Made by a program: the position numbers and the translations under genes. The notes under the pieces were generated by a model. That model was not told the origin of the DNA. It made no database searches and saw only the letters and a list, made by a program, of their open reading frames with translations. A stretch of DNA of 21,939 nucleotides from an uncultured Flavobacteriales bacterium (GTDB taxonomy: Bacteria; Bacteroidota; Bacteroidia; Palsa-965): assembly GCA_946478675.1 (NCBI GenBank), contig CAMLEF010000031.1, forward strand, positions 1 to 21,939. The letters run 5' to 3'. This document shows, piece by piece, positions 1-7,637 of this stretch. How positions within the stretch are numbered: position 1 is the stretch's first letter; each line of letters opens with the position of its first letter.

Positions 1-101
1 TCTTTCGTGCTGTGCTCGTATTCGTCGCAGTGATAGCCTTTTTCACGCAGCGTTTCCAGCAGCGAGTGGTGATTCGAATCGAGAGAAAGCACACGTATCA
101 T
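1..101 (-). CDS. D-2-hydroxyacid dehydrogenase (phosphoglycerate dehydrogenase-like), N-terminal fragment
   Basis: Only the first 33 codons are present; the gene runs off the left edge. The visible N-terminus starts MIRVLSLDSNHHSLLETL and continues with a Glu/His-rich stretch. This resembles the first beta strand and helix of NAD-dependent 2-hydroxyacid dehydrogenases of the SerA type as found in Bacteroidota, where a short strand is followed by D-x-N-H. The ATG lies 2 nt after the mgtE stop codon, so the two genes are probably co-transcribed. The NAD-binding and catalytic domains are outside the window, so substrate and exact family are inferred from the N-terminus alone and could be wrong. 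Confidence 0.5.
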   Translation of the reverse strand, partial: MIRVLSLDSNHHSLLETLREKGYHCDEYEHSTK

Positions 102-103
102 GA

Positions 104-1498
104 TCAGAGCATCACGCCTTTGAGGAAGGCCATGGAAACCGAAAAGTAAATGACGAGCCCCGTTACGTCAACGAGCGTCGCAACGAATGGAGCGGAAGAA
201 ACGGCAGGGTCGAGGCCGAGACGCTTCAGCAGCATCGGCAGCAACGAACCGGTTAAGGTGCCGAGCAGCACGACACCGATCAGCGCGATGCTGACGACTA
301 ACCCGATGAGCACCCAATGCGGCCCGTAATCCTGGATGAAGTTCGACCACAACGCGACGCGCAGGAAACCGATGCCGCCGAGGATCACGCCGAGCACTAA
401 TCCCGATTGCAATTCTTTGCGCAGGATCTTCCACCAGTCGCGCACGGTAATTTCGCCGAGCGCCAGTGCACGAATGATGAGTGAAGACGCTTGTGATCCG
501 CTGTTACCGCCGCTGGAAATGATCAGCGGAACGAAGATGGCGAGGATGACGGCTTTCGCGATCTGGTCTTCGAAGAACGACATCGCTGTTGCGGTGAGCG
601 TTTCACCCACGAAGAGAATAACGAGCCAGCCGACGCGTTTGCGGATCATTTCCCAGAACGGCGTGCTCATGTACGGTTCTTCCAGCGCTTCGACACCACC
701 CATCTTCTGCACGTCTTCCGTCGCTTCTTCGCGGATCACGTCCACTATGTCGTCGAAGGTGATGCGGCCGACGAGGCGATTGATGCTGTCGACTACCGGG
801 ATCACGACAAGATCGTACTTGTCCATGATCATGCCGACTTCTTCTGCGGGCGTATTGGTTTTGACGCTGATGAAATCCGGGTTGTACACGTCGCGCACGG
901 GCGTACGCAGCGATCTCGTCAGCAGGTTTTTCAGTGAAAGCAAACCGACGAGCTTCTCGTCATCATCGACAACGTAAATGGTAAAAACGTTCTCCACTTC
1001 TTCCGCCTGCTTGCGGATCTCGCGCACGCATTCCCATACGTTTTTGTTGAGATGCACTTTCACGAGCTCCTTCGCCATCAGACCGCCGGCCGAATCCGGA
1101 TCGTAATTCAGCAGGTCAACGATGTCGCCGGCCTGTTCGGTGTCTTCGACGTGCGAAAGGACTTCATCCTGCTCGGTGTCGGTGAGCTCGGCAAGAACGT
1201 CGGCAGCGTCATCGGAATCGAGGTTGTCGATGACCTGCTCGGCAATTTCTTTCGGGGAAAAGGCGTCGAGAATTTTTTCGCGCTTGTCGTCTTCGAGCAG
1301 GAGGATGGCTTCGGCGCCGTATTCCTCGTCGAGCAAACGATAGACATAAACCGCTTCGTCGTCTTCGAGCGCATTCAGCACTTCGGCGGCGTCGGCCGGG
1401 TACAGCTCTTCGAAATACAGGCGTACACCCGCTTCGTTCTGCGCCTGAATGGAAGCGCGGAGCTGGTCAATAAACGAATCCGTGAGCTGGAACGCCAT
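104..1498 (-). CDS. mgtE: Magnesium transporter MgtE
   Basis: This is an inner-membrane, magnesium-gated Mg2+ channel that works as a homodimer. The 464 residues match the usual MgtE length and domain order. Residues 1-130 form the acidic superhelical N domain (repeated D/E-rich helices such as LDSDDAADVLAEL). A CBS-domain pair lies at about 135-255. Five transmembrane helices occupy about 285-464. Family signatures are visible: SSGGNSGSQASSLIIRALA in the membrane domain and PFVATLVDVTG near the C-terminus, whose Asp (about residue 444) corresponds to the ion-selectivity Asp of the family. The ATG at 1498 lies 48 nt after the rsmA stop. A TAACTTTG promoter-like box sits in that gap, so mgtE may have its own promoter as well as read-through from rsmA. 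The gene looks intact. Confidence 0.96.
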   Translation of the reverse strand: MAFQLTDSFIDQLRASIQAQNEAGVRLYFEELYPADAAEVLNALEDDEAVYVYRLLDEEYGAEAILLLEDDKREKILDAFSPKEIAEQVIDNLDSDDAADVLAELTDTEQDEVLSHVEDTEQAGDIVDLLNYDPDSAGGLMAKELVKVHLNKNVWECVREIRKQAEEVENVFTIYVVDDDEKLVGLLSLKNLLTRSLRTPVRDVYNPDFISVKTNTPAEEVGMIMDKYDLVVIPVVDSINRLVGRITFDDIVDVIREEATEDVQKMGGVEALEEPYMSTPFWEMIRKRVGWLVILFVGETLTATAMSFFEDQIAKAVILAIFVPLIISSGGNSGSQASSLIIRALALGEITVRDWWKILRKELQSGLVLGVILGGIGFLRVALWSNFIQDYGPHWVLIGLVVSIALIGVVLLGTLTGSLLPMLLKRLGLDPAVSSAPFVATLVDVTGLVIYFSVSMAFLKGVML

Positions 1499-1541
1499 GT
1501 CGCAGTACGGTTTAATGAGTAAAAGGGGGCTGAAAGCGCCG

Positions 1542-1549
1542 CAAAGTTA
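1542..1549 (-). promoter_or_regulatory. Candidate -7 promoter box for mgtE
   Basis: The minus strand reads TAACTTTG, an exact match to the Bacteroidota -7 consensus TAnnTTTG, 43 nt before the mgtE ATG. It overlaps the rsmA stop codon. No good -33 TTTG lies at the usual spacing; the nearest TTG-containing sequence is only about 15 nt upstream. This is a sequence match only. Confidence 0.35.
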
Positions 1550-2320
1550 GCGTTTCCTCACCAACAATGTAAGCTGCACGAAATCTTCAACGGATAATTG
1601 TTCCGCGCGTTTGGTAAAGAAAACGTGTCCTTCGTTGCCGGGAATAATTTCGAAAGCATGCAACGCGTTGCGCAGGGTTTTGCGGCGCTGGTTGAACCCG
1701 GCTTTGACGACTTCCGTGAAGAGTTTTTCATCGCACGCAAGCGAAGTCGTGCTGTTGCGGCGTAAACGGATCACCGCAGATTTCACTTTCGGCGGCGGAG
1801 AAAAAACATGTTCGCTGACGGTGAAAAGATATTCGATCGAATACCAGGCCTGCACGAGCACGCTGAGAATGCCGTACGTTTTATTGCCGGGTTTCGCTGC
1901 GACGCGCTCCGCCACTTCTTTCTGGAACATGCCGGCCGCTTCGGGAACACGATCCCGGAAATCGAGAATGCGGAAAAGGATCTGCGAAGAAATGTTGTAA
2001 GGAAAATTCCCGATGACGGCGAACGGCTCGCTGAATTTTTCCGCAAGATCGAGCTTCAGGAAATCCCAGGCGATGATGCGCGGCTGCAGCTGCGGGTAAT
2101 GCTCCTGCAGGTACGCCACCGATTCACGATCGACTTCCACCACCCACGTCGTGAATTCGTCGCGCTGCAGCAAATGCTTCGTCAGCACGCCCATGCCCGG
2201 GCCGATCTCGAGCACGGTTTGGTATTGCCCTTTCGGTTCGAGGGAAGCCGCAATTTTCCGCGCGATGTTTTCATCACGGAGAAAATGCTGGCCTAAATGT
2301 TTTTTTGCGGAAACGGTCAT
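1547..2320 (-). CDS. rsmA: 16S rRNA (adenine1518-N6/adenine1519-N6)-dimethyltransferase RsmA
   Basis: RsmA (KsgA) dimethylates two adjacent adenines in helix 45 of 16S rRNA, using S-adenosylmethionine, late in 30S assembly. The 257 residues match the family. The N-terminus [11 protein letters not shown] is the family hallmark. The SAM-binding motif [10 protein letters not shown] lies at residues 38-47, the acidic strand end VVEVD at about 60-64, and the catalytic N-[LF]-P-Y motif is NFPYNISSQ at 105-113. The C-terminal part carries [12 protein letters not shown], typical of the small helical domain. It starts 3 nt after the stop of the upstream DUF4286-like gene, so the two form a tight transcriptional pair. 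It is intact. Confidence 0.97.
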   Translation of the reverse strand: MTVSAKKHLGQHFLRDENIARKIAASLEPKGQYQTVLEIGPGMGVLTKHLLQRDEFTTWVVEVDRESVAYLQEHYPQLQPRIIAWDFLKLDLAEKFSEPFAVIGNFPYNISSQILFRILDFRDRVPEAAGMFQKEVAERVAAKPGNKTYGILSVLVQAWYSIEYLFTVSEHVFSPPPKVKSAVIRLRRNSTTSLACDEKLFTEVVKAGFNQRRKTLRNALHAFEIIPGNEGHVFFTKRAEQLSVEDFVQLTLLVRKR

Positions 2321-2323
2321 CGC

Positions 2324-2623
2324 TTATACTTCCTCGAGCAGCGTGCGGAACGCCACGAATTTTCCGCCGAAATGTTTCTCTGCATCCGCACGAAGTCCCG
2401 GCGCAAAATCTTTCAGGTAGCGATCGACAGCAGCTTTGTTAGGAGCGCGGTACTGCACGGAATAGCTCGTGCCCGATTGTTCTTCGACGAGCAGGCGGAA
2501 CATGCTGCCGGAAGAAAAGCAGCCCGTGCGTACGACTTCCGGGATGTGTGTTTCCTTCATCCATTTGAACCACGCATCATGCGCGTCGTCTTCAATGTTG
2601 ATGGTTACGTTGTAGATGATCAT
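2324..2623 (-). CDS. DUF4286-like small protein
   Basis: This is a 99-residue soluble protein without signal peptide or membrane segment. The start MIIYNVTINIEDDAHDAWFKW, the central HIPEV and the later YSVQY strand match my recollection of DUF4286, a small ferredoxin-like (dimeric alpha/beta barrel-like) fold common in Bacteroidota. No catalytic function is known for the family. Its stop lies 3 nt before the rsmA ATG, so the two are almost certainly co-transcribed. A role linked to rRNA or translation can only be guessed from that neighbour. The ATG at 2623 is the only reasonable start, because the repeat region begins immediately upstream. Confidence 0.78.
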   Translation of the reverse strand: MIIYNVTINIEDDAHDAWFKWMKETHIPEVVRTGCFSSGSMFRLLVEEQSGTSYSVQYRAPNKAAVDRYLKDFAPGLRADAEKHFGGKFVAFRTLLEEV

Positions 2624-2624
2624 G

Positions 2625-2787
2625 TAATTTGCTAATGGGTTAATTTGCTAATGTGCTGATTTTTTTAACCACATAGAAACATAGAATACATAGTTATTCC
2701 TATTGAGACCTATGTGCCTATGTGGTTCAACAGTGCGCCGGCAGAGCGAATCGGCATATTGGCACATCAGCATATCGGCAAATTAGT
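2625..2787. repeat. Nested inverted-repeat mosaic between TPR gene and DUF4286-like gene
   Basis: The 165-nt gap is built of two nested inverted pairs. The outer arms are 2641-2660 (TAATTTGCTAATGTGCTGAT) and 2766-2785, whose reverse complement matches at 17 of 20 positions. The inner arms AACCACATAG (2667-2676) and CTATGTGGTT (2718-2727) are perfectly complementary, and short CATAG units recur between them. A T7 run precedes the inner left arm on the plus strand, so it does not form a normal terminator for the minus-strand genes. No promoter box is obvious. Related TAATTTGC/TAATGGGC units recur at 7597-7637. Confidence 0.7.
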
Positions 2788-2788
2788 T

Positions 2789-4645
2789 TCACTCCGCTAC
2801 TTTATCTCCTCGCAGCTGCCTGTACCGTTTCCGTGCGTCGACGGCGAAAAGGCTGCCGGGATATTTCGTGAAGAGGTCCTGATAATACTGCATCGCCTGC
2901 GCTTTGTCGCCGAGCTTGTAATCGTAGAGCTCTGCAAGATGGAACGTCGCGTCGTCGCCGAGAATGTCGGTGGGATATTTGTCGAGGATCGTGCGGAGAT
3001 AACCGGCGGCTTCGTTCCACTTCTGCTGCTTGTACGCGATGCGGTAACGCATGAACAGCACGTCGTCTTCCAGCGAATGCGTCGGGAAATCGTGGTCGAT
3101 CGAATCGAGGCAGCGCGTGGCGATGTCGAAGCGGTTCTGGAACACCATCAGGTCGGCGCGCGCAAACATTTCCAGCGGAACAGGATTGCTGTCGAGCGCG
3201 AGGTTTTCCGTGATGAGGATCGACAAATACATCGCGTCGTTCGAGATGAGCTTCGAGGTAGAACCTTTCAGCACGTCAAGCTGCACCTGCGACCATTTGA
3301 AGTCGCCGATGTAGAACGCAATTTTCGCATTGCGGAATTTCGCTTCTTCTCCGATCGGTTCGTGCTTGAATGCTTTTTCCACCTGCGAATAACGCAGCGA
3401 GGCTTCCCACACTTGTCCGTCGAGCAGCAATACGTCGCCGAGCTCGAGCTTGCATTCGGCCTGCGCCATCGGGGTGATGCCCTGCATCGCGATCGCCTGT
3501 TCGAGAATGGTGATCGCCTCTTTTGTCTTGAACAAATAAAACGCTTCGAGATGCGCCTGCGTACGCATGAGTGAAACCGTGCGCACGTCGCGGCCGAGCT
3601 CATCGAGCGTAGTCGTCATTTCTTTCTCGAGCGCGAGCAACGCTTCATTCGTGTACACGCCGCCGACGGTAACCTGCTCGTATTTCGTGCGGATCTTTTC
3701 GGTGCGGGCACTGCGGTAATTTTCTTTTTCGGTGCCGAGTGAAATGACGTAATCGTACGCGTCGATGGCCGTCGCATAGTCGCCGTTGGAGCGCGCCGTT
3801 TCCGCAAGGTCCATCACCTTGTCGCCTTCGAGCTTGCGGCGTTTGTCGATCGCTTTCGCCTGCACAAGCGCGCCGGGAAAATTCTTCTGCTGCATGTAGA
3901 GCCACACGAGCATTTCCGGCCAGATCGTTTTGTCGGGATCTTTCTGCGTGCGGCGGATGAGTTCCGCTTTCAGCACGGGCGCGATCTTGTCTTCGGCATC
4001 CGCATCCATCTTCGCCTGCAGGTTATTTTGCACCTGCTGCTTGTACGCCGTGCTGGTCTCGAGCAGGTCGAGGTATTCATTCACCATCGAAGCGTAATCT
4101 TTTTTGATGGCGTAGATCTCCGCCAGCTCGATGTTGAAGCCGTAAAGACCTTTCATCTCCTTGCGGCCTTTCTGCAGCGCGGAGATGGCGTAATCCGTTT
4201 CGTTGATGCCGAGAAAAGCATTCGCCAGGTCGATCACCGCGTTGGCCGTCGTGTTGCCGTCGATGGCGTCGATGGCTGCAGAGAATTCTTTCTTCGCTTT
4301 TTCCTCTTCACCTTCCGCGCGGTACACACGGCCCATGTCGACTTTATAACGGAGATCGCCGGGATTGCGGTTGCCCTGCTTCTTCACCACCTTTTCCGCC
4401 TTCTTGAAATTCTTCGTGTACAGCAGGCAGTTCAGGTAATAGTTGTAGTAGATCGCGATCGGCGTTTTCTCGTACAGCTTTTCGTAGTACACGAGCGCCT
4501 TGTCGTAATCGCCCGTCGCGTAATACTGCGCGGCGAGCTGCTCATCGGTCGAGTTTTGATTCGCGGTCGGCTGGGCAACACCTGCGGCAGGAACACCGAG
4601 AAGGATCAGTGTTGCCAGCAACAGGATATGCAGCAGCTTTCGCAT
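2789..4645 (-). CDS. Exported tetratricopeptide-repeat protein
   Basis: This 618-residue protein has a clear signal peptide (RK, then a Leu-rich core, ending near GVAQ at about residue 25), so it is probably periplasmic. TPR-like helix pairs fill most of the rest. Clear ones are ATGDYDKALVYYEKLY at about residues 41-57, a unit around DYATAIDAYDYVISLG in the middle, and at the C-terminus two units, WNEAAGYLRTILDKYP and KAQAMQYYQDLFTKYP. The C-terminal units resemble those of outer-membrane assembly and peptidoglycan-linked TPR proteins, but no partner-binding domain is visible. The start is 1 nt after the stop of the lipoprotein gene, making serS, lipoprotein and TPR protein a tight unit. The function is probably protein scaffolding at the envelope; this is inference from fold only. 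Confidence 0.85.
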   Translation of the reverse strand: MRKLLHILLLATLILLGVPAAGVAQPTANQNSTDEQLAAQYYATGDYDKALVYYEKLYEKTPIAIYYNYYLNCLLYTKNFKKAEKVVKKQGNRNPGDLRYKVDMGRVYRAEGEEEKAKKEFSAAIDAIDGNTTANAVIDLANAFLGINETDYAISALQKGRKEMKGLYGFNIELAEIYAIKKDYASMVNEYLDLLETSTAYKQQVQNNLQAKMDADAEDKIAPVLKAELIRRTQKDPDKTIWPEMLVWLYMQQKNFPGALVQAKAIDKRRKLEGDKVMDLAETARSNGDYATAIDAYDYVISLGTEKENYRSARTEKIRTKYEQVTVGGVYTNEALLALEKEMTTTLDELGRDVRTVSLMRTQAHLEAFYLFKTKEAITILEQAIAMQGITPMAQAECKLELGDVLLLDGQVWEASLRYSQVEKAFKHEPIGEEAKFRNAKIAFYIGDFKWSQVQLDVLKGSTSKLISNDAMYLSILITENLALDSNPVPLEMFARADLMVFQNRFDIATRCLDSIDHDFPTHSLEDDVLFMRYRIAYKQQKWNEAAGYLRTILDKYPTDILGDDATFHLAELYDYKLGDKAQAMQYYQDLFTKYPGSLFAVDARKRYRQLRGDKVAE

Positions 4646-4646
4646 G

Positions 4647-5237
4647 TTATTTTTTGTTGGGTTCCGCCTGTTTTTCCGAGAGGCGCTGGTTCAGCTTGCC
4701 CATGTAATCGCGGATCTTCGGCGCGAGCGTATCGTACGAAGCTTTCGTGTTGACGAACAACGGCTGCAATTCTTTCGAGCGATCGTTCAGCTCTTTCACC
4801 TGCTCCGATTCTTCTTCGACACATTCTTCCGGCGACAAACCCTGTGCCAGCGAATTGTTGCGCAGGTCGTGCTCGAGGTTGTCGAGGTTGTGCTCTACGG
4901 AGTCGATGGCCATCGTGATCTTCTTGTGCGTTTCGTCAACGGTTTCGAAGCCGCGGAGCAGCGCCTGGTAATTCGTCAGCAGCAGCGCAGAAGGATAATC
5001 GAGCGTGTCGCCGACCTTGCGCAGGTTGAACTGGATGAACTGCGAATTGTTGCGCACTTCGGTGCCGAGGCGTTCCGCATCTTCCGCATCCACCGTTTTC
5101 AGGATGGAATCGGTTTGCACGAGCTTCACCCGCAGCCGGCCGATCTCTTCGACTTCTTCCTTGTAAGGTTCGTTCTTACAGGAAGCAAACGCAGCGAGCG
5201 CGATCGTAGTATAGAAAAAGTACTTTTTCATCGTCAT
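4647..5237 (-). CDS. Coiled-coil lipoprotein of unknown function
   Basis: The 196-residue product starts with a lipoprotein signal peptide: two Lys after the Met, a hydrophobic core, and FASC with the acylated Cys at residue 20 (18 if translation starts at the second ATG, 5231). The rest is hydrophilic and strongly helical, with heptad-like stretches such as VEHNLDNLEHDLRN and EQVKELNDRSKELQPL, suggesting a coiled coil. The sequence after Cys (KNEPYKEE) lacks an obvious surface-export signal of the K-D-D-E type, so periplasmic anchoring is as likely as surface display. It lies 8 nt after serS and 1 nt before the TPR gene, so it may act with the TPR protein. I do not recognise a named family. 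Confidence 0.75.
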   Translation of the reverse strand: MTMKKYFFYTTIALAAFASCKNEPYKEEVEEIGRLRVKLVQTDSILKTVDAEDAERLGTEVRNNSQFIQFNLRKVGDTLDYPSALLLTNYQALLRGFETVDETHKKITMAIDSVEHNLDNLEHDLRNNSLAQGLSPEECVEEESEQVKELNDRSKELQPLFVNTKASYDTLAPKIRDYMGKLNQRLSEKQAEPNKK

Positions 5238-5245
5238 GTTCCCGC

Positions 5246-6514
5246 TCAGTTGATCAGGTCGAAACCGGTGTAAGGACGAAGCACTTCCGGGATGCGGATG
5301 CCTTCGGGCGTTTGGTTGTTCTCGAGCAGTGACGCGACGATGCGCGGGAGTGCGAGCGCGCTGCCATTGAGCGTGTGCGCGAGCTGCGGCTTTTCACTGC
5401 CTTCACGGAAACGCAGCTTCAGGCGATTGCTCTGGAACGTTTCAAAGTTGGAGACGGAGCTTACCTCGAGCCATTTTTCCTGCGCGGTGGAATAGACTTC
5501 CATGTCGTACGTCATCGCAGAAGCGAAGCTCATGTCGCCGCCGCAGAGCAGGAGCGTGCGGAAGGGAAGACCGAGATCTTTCAGCAATCCGGCTACGAAG
5601 TGGCGCATGTCTTCGAGCGTCTCGTAGGATTTTGACGGATGCGCCACCTGCACGATCTCGACTTTGTCGAACTGGTGAAGGCGATTGAGGCCGCGCACGT
5701 CTTTGCCGTAAGAGCCGGCTTCGCGACGGAAGCAGGGCGTGTAGCCGCAGTTCTTCACCGGCAGCTCTTCCGCTTTCAGGATGACGTCACGGTAGATGTT
5801 CGTGATCGGCACTTCGGCGGTCGGGATGAGATACAGATCGTCGACAGTCACGTGGTACATCTGTCCTTCTTTGTCGGGAAGCTGGCCGGTGCCGAAGCCG
5901 GAATCTTTATTGACGAGGATCGGCGGCTGCACTTCGAGATAACCGGCAGCGGTGGCGCGGTCGAGGAAGAAGTTGATGAGCGCGCGCTGGAGACGGGCGC
6001 CTTTGCCTTTGTAAACGGGGAAGCCTGCGCCGGTGAGCTTGACGCCGAGCTCGAAATCAATGAGGTTGTATTGTGCGGCGAGCTCCCAGTGCGGTTTCGC
6101 GCCGTCGTGCAGCTTCGGAATTTCTCCGTGGGAGAAAACGACTTTATTCTCGGCGGGCGTGCGACCTTCCGGCACCTGGTCGTTGGGCAGGTTGGGCGCC
6201 TGGACGAGCAGCTCGAACTGGTCCTGCTCCAACTTATTGAGGAGGTCCTGCATTTTGCGCTCGGACTCTTTCAGCGCGGCGCTTTTGTTTTTGAGCTCGT
6301 CGGCTTCCGCTTTTTTGCCGGACTTCATCAGCTCACCGACCTGGCGGGCGATGGTGTTGGCTTCGGCTTTGAGGGCGTCGAGCTCGGCTTGTGTTTTGCG
6401 GCGTTCGGAATCGATGCCGGCTACTTTTTCAATGATCTCGCCGTTGAAGTGTTTTTTGGCCAGGCGGCGGATGACTTCGTCTTTGTTGTCGCGAATGGTT
6501 TGAAGCTGGAGCAT
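5246..6514 (-). CDS. serS: Serine--tRNA ligase
   Basis: This cytoplasmic class II synthetase charges tRNA-Ser, and also tRNA-Sec where present. The 422 residues are the normal length. The N-terminal tRNA-binding arm (about residues 28-105) is a Lys/Glu-rich antiparallel coiled coil. The catalytic core shows the class II motifs: motif 2 as FRREAGSYGKDVRGLNRLHQ and motif 3 as LNGSALALPRIVASLLENNQ. TAEVPITN and the C-terminal RPYTGFDLI are typical SerRS sequences. The ATG at 6514 gives MLQLQTIRDNKDEVIRRL, the standard start. It heads a tight minus-strand cluster with the lipoprotein and TPR genes. Confidence 0.97.
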   Translation of the reverse strand: MLQLQTIRDNKDEVIRRLAKKHFNGEIIEKVAGIDSERRKTQAELDALKAEANTIARQVGELMKSGKKAEADELKNKSAALKESERKMQDLLNKLEQDQFELLVQAPNLPNDQVPEGRTPAENKVVFSHGEIPKLHDGAKPHWELAAQYNLIDFELGVKLTGAGFPVYKGKGARLQRALINFFLDRATAAGYLEVQPPILVNKDSGFGTGQLPDKEGQMYHVTVDDLYLIPTAEVPITNIYRDVILKAEELPVKNCGYTPCFRREAGSYGKDVRGLNRLHQFDKVEIVQVAHPSKSYETLEDMRHFVAGLLKDLGLPFRTLLLCGGDMSFASAMTYDMEVYSTAQEKWLEVSSVSNFETFQSNRLKLRFREGSEKPQLAHTLNGSALALPRIVASLLENNQTPEGIRIPEVLRPYTGFDLIN

Positions 6515-6533
6515 AAGGAATGATACTAGCGGA

Positions 6534-6541
6534 TAAAGTTA
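6534..6541 (-). promoter_or_regulatory. Weak candidate -7 box for serS
   Basis: The minus strand reads TAACTTTA, one mismatch from TAnnTTTG, 19 nt before the serS ATG and downstream of the rpmA terminator. Position is suitable for a promoter of the serS cluster, but no -33 TTTG is present. Confidence 0.25.
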
Positions 6542-6612
6542 CTGAATCGGGGCGTGTGATGAAGGGCGCGGCGTTAAGAAGTGTTAGCGCTGCGGAACGG
6601 TTGTAAAATGAA

Positions 6613-6642
6613 AACACCCGCAAACCGAAGCCTGCGGGTGTT
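6613..6642 (-). terminator. Rho-independent terminator after rplU-rpmA
   Basis: The arms AACACCCGCA and TGCGGGTGTT are perfectly complementary (10 bp) around a 10-nt loop. On the minus strand the hairpin is followed by a T-rich run (TTTTCATTTT). It starts 19 nt after the rpmA stop and separates the ribosomal-protein pair from serS. Confidence 0.82.
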
Positions 6643-6661
6643 CCAATAACAGTGCGTTCGA

Positions 6662-6925
6662 TTACTCGGCGGTAGCCGGTTCAACCGAAACGTACGAACG
6701 ATCATCGCGGCGCTTCTGGAATTTCACAACGCCGTCGACGAGTGCGAAGAGCGTGTGGTCCTTGCCCATGCCGACGTTAGCGCCCGGGTAGTGACGGGTG
6801 CCGCGCTGGCGGACGATGATGTTACCAGCGATCGCGAGCTGACCGCCGTAGATTTTGATGCCCAATCGTTTTGCTTCCGATTCACGGCCGTTCTTAACCT
6901 TACCTTCACCTTTTTTATGTGCCAT
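6662..6925 (-). CDS. rpmA: 50S ribosomal protein bL27
   Basis: bL27 reaches the peptidyl-transferase centre with its N-terminal tail. The 87 residues begin [20 protein letters not shown] and continue with [19 protein letters not shown], the strongly conserved bL27 core. The protein begins directly with the mature-type tail, without the Firmicutes N-terminal leader that is removed by a dedicated protease. It lies 30 nt after rplU in the conserved rplU-rpmA order and ends shortly before a strong terminator. Confidence 0.98.
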   Translation of the reverse strand: MAHKKGEGKVKNGRESEAKRLGIKIYGGQLAIAGNIIVRQRGTRHYPGANVGMGKDHTLFALVDGVVKFQKRRDDRSYVSVEPATAE

Positions 6926-6955
6926 GGTATCTTGTCTTTAAGAAGGTTTTACTGA

Positions 6956-7549
6956 TTATTCTTCAGACTTCTTTTTGGAAGTTTTCTTGGCAGCGGGAGC
7001 TTTTTTGGCGGGAGCCTTTTTCGCCGGTTTTTCAGCTTTCTCAGCAGCGGCTTTGGGAGCTTTTGCTTTGGTTGCTTTTTTCGGCTTCGCTTCTGCTACT
7101 TCTTCTTTCGGAAGTTCTTCCTCTTCGGCAACTGCCGGCTTGAGGACTTTCTTGGTCGGCTTCAGGCGCGAGCGGTCTTTCAGCTCGAGGATGGAAGCGA
7201 CTTCGAGTTTTGCGTCTTCCGCGTTGAGTTTCTCACCTTTTCCGAGAACGCCCTGGATGAGGAGCTCGGTGAGCTGCTGGCGGTGACCGTTCATTTTCTT
7301 GTAGCCCTTGCGGCGCTTTTTCTTGAAAACGATCACTTTGTCGCCCTGCAGGTGGTTGAGGACTTTTGCGGCAACACGCGCTCCGTCGATGACGGGGCTG
7401 CCGACGGTGATTTTACCGTCGTTGTCGATGAGCAGGACCTTACCGATTTCGATAGAGTCGCCCTGTTTAGCCTCGAGGCGGTGCACAAAAAGACGCTGCT
7501 TTTTGGCCACTTTGTACTGGAGCCCGGCTATTTCTACGATTGCGTACAT
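6956..7549 (-). CDS. rplU: 50S ribosomal protein bL21 with long C-terminal extension
   Basis: bL21 binds 23S rRNA near domain I. Residues 1-102 are a normal bL21: MYAIVEIAGLQYKV at the start, GSPVIDGARVAAKVL in the middle, and VIVFKKKRRKGYKKMNGHRQ, the C-terminal family signature. The usual protein stops there (about 100-105 residues). Here 95 more residues follow: first a segment that may fold (about 103-130), then a tail almost entirely of Lys, Ala, Glu and Pro (about 131-197, with repeated PAKKAPA-like units). Such extensions occur in other Bacteroidota. The tail is probably disordered and basic, which suggests rRNA contact, but that is inference. It is first in the rplU-rpmA operon. Confidence 0.96.
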   Translation of the reverse strand: MYAIVEIAGLQYKVAKKQRLFVHRLEAKQGDSIEIGKVLLIDNDGKITVGSPVIDGARVAAKVLNHLQGDKVIVFKKKRRKGYKKMNGHRQQLTELLIQGVLGKGEKLNAEDAKLEVASILELKDRSRLKPTKKVLKPAVAEEEELPKEEVAEAKPKKATKAKAPKAAAEKAEKPAKKAPAKKAPAAKKTSKKKSEE

Positions 7550-7585
7550 GGTTGTTGTTTAGTTAGTTTTTCCCGTAAGGGGACG

Positions 7586-7593
7586 CGAAGATA
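7586..7593 (-). promoter_or_regulatory. Candidate -7 box for rplU-rpmA
   Basis: The minus strand reads TATCTTCG, one mismatch from TAnnTTTG, 36 nt before the rplU ATG. It is well placed for the ribosomal-protein operon. The upstream region is a repeat (7597-7637) without a clear TTTG -33 element. Confidence 0.35.
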
Positions 7594-7596
7594 GGG

Positions 7597-7637
7597 ATTA
7601 ATTTGCGAATGCGGGTAATTTGCTAATGGGCTAATGG
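7597..7637. repeat. TAATTTGC/TAATGGGC oligomer repeat
   Basis: About 41 bp consist of degenerate 8-9-nt units (ATTAATTTGCGAATGCGGG, TAATTTGCTAATGGGC, TAATGG) of the same family as the outer arms at 2625-2660 and 2766-2785. The repeat reaches into the stop codon and last codon of the adjacent membrane-protein gene. Confidence 0.55.

Noticed and set aside
2667..2727. Intrinsic terminator for the serS-lipoprotein-TPR unit
   Set aside because: The inner hairpin is AT-rich, and on the minus strand it is followed by an A-run instead of a U-run.
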